A stretch of DNA of 64,000 bases from Massilia rhizosphaerae (lineage in GTDB: Bacteria; Pseudomonadota; Gammaproteobacteria; Burkholderiales; Burkholderiaceae_D), in assembly GCF_016093545.1 (NCBI RefSeq), contig NZ_JADKYX010000010.1, forward strand, positions 1 through 64,000. Reading direction: 5' to 3'. The translations under genes and the position numbers were made by a program. Shown one piece after another: positions 61,608 through 64,000 of the stretch (the first letter of the stretch is position 1; each line of letters starts with the position of its first letter). The notes under the pieces are model-generated. The model ran no database searches and was not told where the DNA came from. It saw only the letters and a list, made by a program, of their open reading frames with translations.

Positions 61608-61625
61608 CGCTGTCAAAAGACAGCG
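61608..61625. repeat. Inverted repeat cluster of GACAGC/GCTGTC
   Basis: CGCTGTC-AAAA-GACAGCG is a perfect hairpin with 7-bp arms. Another GACAGC lies to its left (near 61596) and another GCTGTC directly to its right (61625-61630), so the hexamer occurs four times in alternating orientation within 35 bases. This looks like a multi-site regulator target in the middle of the divergent gap. No U-tract follows, so it is not a terminator. Confidence 0.45.
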
Positions 61626-61673
61626 CTGTCACGTCACAGTTGTTGTATTTCTCACACGCCGGAAAAAAAATTT

Positions 61674-61703
61674 TTGGCAGTTATGAAATCGATTGCGTAT
61701 AAC
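61674..61703 (+). promoter_or_regulatory. Candidate receptor promoter with LacI-type site in its spacer
   Basis: TTGGCA (61674-61679), an 18-base spacer and TATAAC (61698-61703) form a good sigma-70 promoter. The spacer contains TGAAATCGATTGCG (61684-61697), which matches TGNAANCGNTTNCA except for the last base. A repressor bound there would block RNA polymerase directly. The receptor start codon is 334 bases downstream. Confidence 0.55.
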
Positions 61704-62036
61704 ATCGTGTGGTGATCTTACCGCTGGCAACACCTGCAGTACGCAAACACGGGCGCCAAGTGAAAATTACCCTTTTCACTCGTAATATCAGGGCTTTGCC
61801 GCAATCCGACGGCACTCTCTCCCGGCCGCGCGGCGCGGACCGGCAAGCCCCTGGCGGCACCGTTTTTTTCCGTCCAGACCGCGCAATGATTTGTTGCGTT
61901 GTCGCAAAACTTACAAGCACGTAAGCTCGTCGGAAAAGATTTATGGTAGCGTATAACAACCAGTGTTAGGCATCACAACAACCCTGGCTTCGCAAGAGCT
62001 TGTCATAAAAACACTACCTGATCATCGGGGGAGACA

Positions 62037-64000
62037 ATGAGGAACTTCCAGAAGACCGCAATCGCGGCAGCGGTCGCACACGTGGCCGTCTTTTCCAGCG
62101 CGGCGGCATGGGCCCAGACGACCGGCGACACCACCGCGCCTGCGACCGAAAGCGCGGCGCCGAACGTCGTCCACATCAGCGGCCAGCGCGCCGCGCTGCA
62201 GTCGGCGCAGAAAATCAAGCAGGATGCCGATGAAGTCGTCGACTCGATCGTCGCCGAAGACATCGGCAAGCTGCCGGACCGCTCGGTCACCGAGGTGCTG
62301 CAGCGTATCGCCGGCGTCACCATCGACCGCAACATGGCGGGCGACCCGAACCGCCAGTCGGTCGAAGGTTCCGGCGTGTCGGTGCGCGGCCTGACCTACG
62401 TACGTTCGGAAATCAACGGCCGCGACGCGTTCTCGGCCGGCGGCGGCCGTTCGCTCGGCTTCGCCGACGTGGCACCTGAGCTGATGGCCGGCGTCGACGT
62501 CTACAAGAACCCGTCCGCGGAACAGATCGAAGGCGCCGTCGCGGGCCTCGTCAATCTGCGCACGGCCATGCCGTTCGACTACAAGGGCTTCAAGGGCTCG
62601 ATGGGTTTGTCGGAAACCTACTCCACCCTGCGCAAGGGCGCGCCGTCCCCGACCGGCACCATCCTGCTGTCGAACCGCTGGAAGACGTCGCTCGGCGAAT
62701 TCGGCGCCCTGGTCGACTTCGCGAAGGCGAAAAGCCCGACGCGCTCGGACGGCGTGGGCGTCGACCCGTACTGGCCGCACGTGAACTCGACGGACCCGGC
62801 CCTGTACGACCGTTCCAAGACCCAGTGGATCCCGCTCGGCGTGGGCTATCGCTCGCAGGCGTTCGACCGCACCCGCCGCGGCGACTACGCAGCGTTCCAG
62901 TGGCGTCCGAACAAGGACCTGACGGCCAGCCTGACCTACTTCAAGACCCGCTACAAGGAAGACCTGGACGAGCACGTCGTCGCCTCGTCCGAGGACAAGT
63001 GGTACCAGCAGGTCGCCAGCGCCGACTCGGTCTTCAACAGCAACGGCGCGTTCCAGAGCGGCACGATCTCGAACCCGACGTATGGCGGCTCGCCGTTCAA
63101 CAGCTCGCAGCGCATCAACACGCGTGAATCGAGCACGCGCGACATCTCGGCGAACGTGCAATGGCGCGTGACCCCTGACCTGACCTGGACCAACGACGTC
63201 CAGCACGTCCACTCGACGACCGAGGGCTTCGACGCCGACGTGTCGACCGGCTTCATCATGCCGAACCAGACGATGGACATGACCGGCCGCGTCCCGCAGA
63301 TCACCCTCGGCTCGCCGGCCTACATGGCGGACCCGAACAACTACTACTGGGCCTACACCCAGGAAGCGCTGGACCACGCCACGGCCAGCCAGACGGCCTG
63401 GAAGTCCGACGTCCGCTACACGTTCGACAACCCGGTGCTGCGCGACGTCCGCTTCGGCGTGCGCATGGCCAACCGCGAAGGCGTCAACAACAAGGCCATG
63501 CCGTTCTATAACTGGCAGGCCATCACCTTCCCGTGGATGGAAGGCTGGCAGATCAACCACGTCGCCCGCCTGGGTGATCCGCGCTTCGCCGGCGGCGCGT
63601 CGCTGCAGCAGATCGACAACTTCTTCGGCGGCAAATACAACCTGCCGCCGATGCTGTTCGCCGACGCGTCGATGGTGCGCGGCTTCCCGGACCAGTGGGC
63701 CAAGATCCACGCCTACCACGACGTGCTGTGCGCGGAAAAGGGTTCGACCTGCTCGCCGTGGGTGCCGTCGAGCTTCAACGACCCGGCCTCCGTCAACTCG
63801 CAGAACGAGAAGACCCGCGCGGCGTACGGCCAGCTGCGCTTCGGCTGGGACGACCTGAAGTACCCGGTCGACGGCAACATCGGCCTGCGCTACGTGAGAA
63901 CCAAGGACGTCGGCAGCGGCTACGTTTCGTTCACGCCGCCGACCGTGAACCTGCCCACGGACGGCACGGCCGTGTCCGGCCAGGAAAACCTGGTCAACAT
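62037..64000 (+). CDS. SusC-like TonB-dependent receptor (cut by window edge)
   Basis: The ATG at 62037 follows GGGGGAGA. The frame stays open to the window end, giving at least 654 residues; the C-terminal barrel strands are missing. A signal peptide ([16 protein letters not shown]) leads to the plug with [26 protein letters not shown], then [15 protein letters not shown] and [29 protein letters not shown]. This plug type belongs to large carbohydrate receptors (the TIGR01782 group) common in CUT systems of Xanthomonas and related bacteria. It should import xyloglucan or mannan oligosaccharides with TonB-ExbBD. Confidence 0.93.
   Translation, partial: MRNFQKTAIAAAVAHVAVFSSAAAWAQTTGDTTAPATESAAPNVVHISGQRAALQSAQKIKQDADEVVDSIVAEDIGKLPDRSVTEVLQRIAGVTIDRNMAGDPNRQSVEGSGVSVRGLTYVRSEINGRDAFSAGGGRSLGFADVAPELMAGVDVYKNPSAEQIEGAVAGLVNLRTAMPFDYKGFKGSMGLSETYSTLRKGAPSPTGTILLSNRWKTSLGEFGALVDFAKAKSPTRSDGVGVDPYWPHVNSTDPALYDRSKTQWIPLGVGYRSQAFDRTRRGDYAAFQWRPNKDLTASLTYFKTRYKEDLDEHVVASSEDKWYQQVASADSVFNSNGAFQSGTISNPTYGGSPFNSSQRINTRESSTRDISANVQWRVTPDLTWTNDVQHVHSTTEGFDADVSTGFIMPNQTMDMTGRVPQITLGSPAYMADPNNYYWAYTQEALDHATASQTAWKSDVRYTFDNPVLRDVRFGVRMANREGVNNKAMPFYNWQAITFPWMEGWQINHVARLGDPRFAGGASLQQIDNFFGGKYNLPPMLFADASMVRGFPDQWAKIHAYHDVLCAEKGSTCSPWVPSSFNDPASVNSQNEKTRAAYGQLRFGWDDLKYPVDGNIGLRYVRTKDVGSGYVSFTPPTVNLPTDGTAVSGQENLVN

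Larger units (their letters stand above)
61457..62036. other. 580-base divergent regulatory region
   Basis: I see no gene here. The region separates the leftward xyloglucan operon from the rightward receptor and is AT-rich compared with its surroundings. It holds candidate promoters in both directions, a LacI-type site (61684-61697), an inverted repeat cluster near 61596-61630, two tandem GCGTGTTTA copies (61563-61580), two CTTACCGCT copies (61484-61492, 61717-61725) and two GCGTATAACA copies (61695-61704, 61949-61958). The receptor transcript would carry a long leader if it starts near 61710. Confidence 0.7.

Overview
The window is GC-rich DNA (by eye about two thirds G+C) of a soil- or plant-associated Gram-negative bacterium, most likely an Oxalobacteraceae betaproteobacterium close to Massilia or Duganella. 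This assignment is an inference from gene content: a PEP-CTERM/PrsT protein-sorting pair, an MSHA-type minor-pilin cluster, large TonB-dependent receptors, an ECF41-type sigma factor and a dense set of plant cell-wall hydrolases. No rRNA, tRNA or CRISPR array was seen.

Layout. 1-420: the 3' end of an IS481-type transposase with tandem end repeats, then a hairpin-rich REP-like element. 414-6399: KfrA-like protein, diguanylate cyclase, ECF41 sigma factor, a small unknown protein and a TonB-dependent receptor, all leftward. 6583-11818: a tightly overlapping rightward operon of an MshQ-like surface protein and the minor pilins MshC, MshD, MshO and MshP. 11829-20105: DUF817 membrane protein, a small membrane peptide, a Cys-repeat lipoprotein, a SnoaL-like protein, a PP2C-like phosphatase, DUF805, the divergent metR-metE pair and a FAD monooxygenase. 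20186-24051: the PEP-CTERM TPR lipoprotein PrsT and, divergently, a PEP-CTERM protein with a sigma-54-like promoter. 24138-33497: Dps, two orphan NarL-type regulators, a LysR/epimerase pair, a broken sugar transporter, a VOC protein, a hybrid histidine kinase, a SnoaL-like protein and an amidohydrolase. 33660-37858: a three-part EmrAB/NodT drug exporter. 37944-41170: a YtrA-type ABC transporter operon with a visible operator. 41227-45226: a CocE/NonD hydrolase, DUF5710, GNAT, HPP and DUF1622 proteins.

45302-64000 is the most coherent part: a hemicellulose (xyloglucan plus mannan) utilisation locus. A leftward run from 61456 to 48148 encodes an unrecognised 644-residue secreted glycosidase-like protein, then GH74 endo-xyloglucanase, GH95 alpha-L-fucosidase, GH35 beta-galactosidase, GH31 alpha-xylosidase with a PA14 insert, GH26 mannanase and a CE2 acetyl esterase. 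A GH9 glucanase (rightward) and a CE4-type deacetylase flank it on the left, and a SusC-like TonB-dependent receptor, cut by the window end, flanks it on the right. Together these would cut the backbone, remove fucose, galactose, xylose and acetyl groups, and import the oligosaccharides across the outer membrane.

Two sites matching the LacI-family consensus TGNAANCGNTTNCA exactly (before GH9 and before GH95), plus a near-match inside the spacer of a candidate promoter upstream of the receptor, suggest one regulon under a LacI-type repressor that is not encoded in the window.
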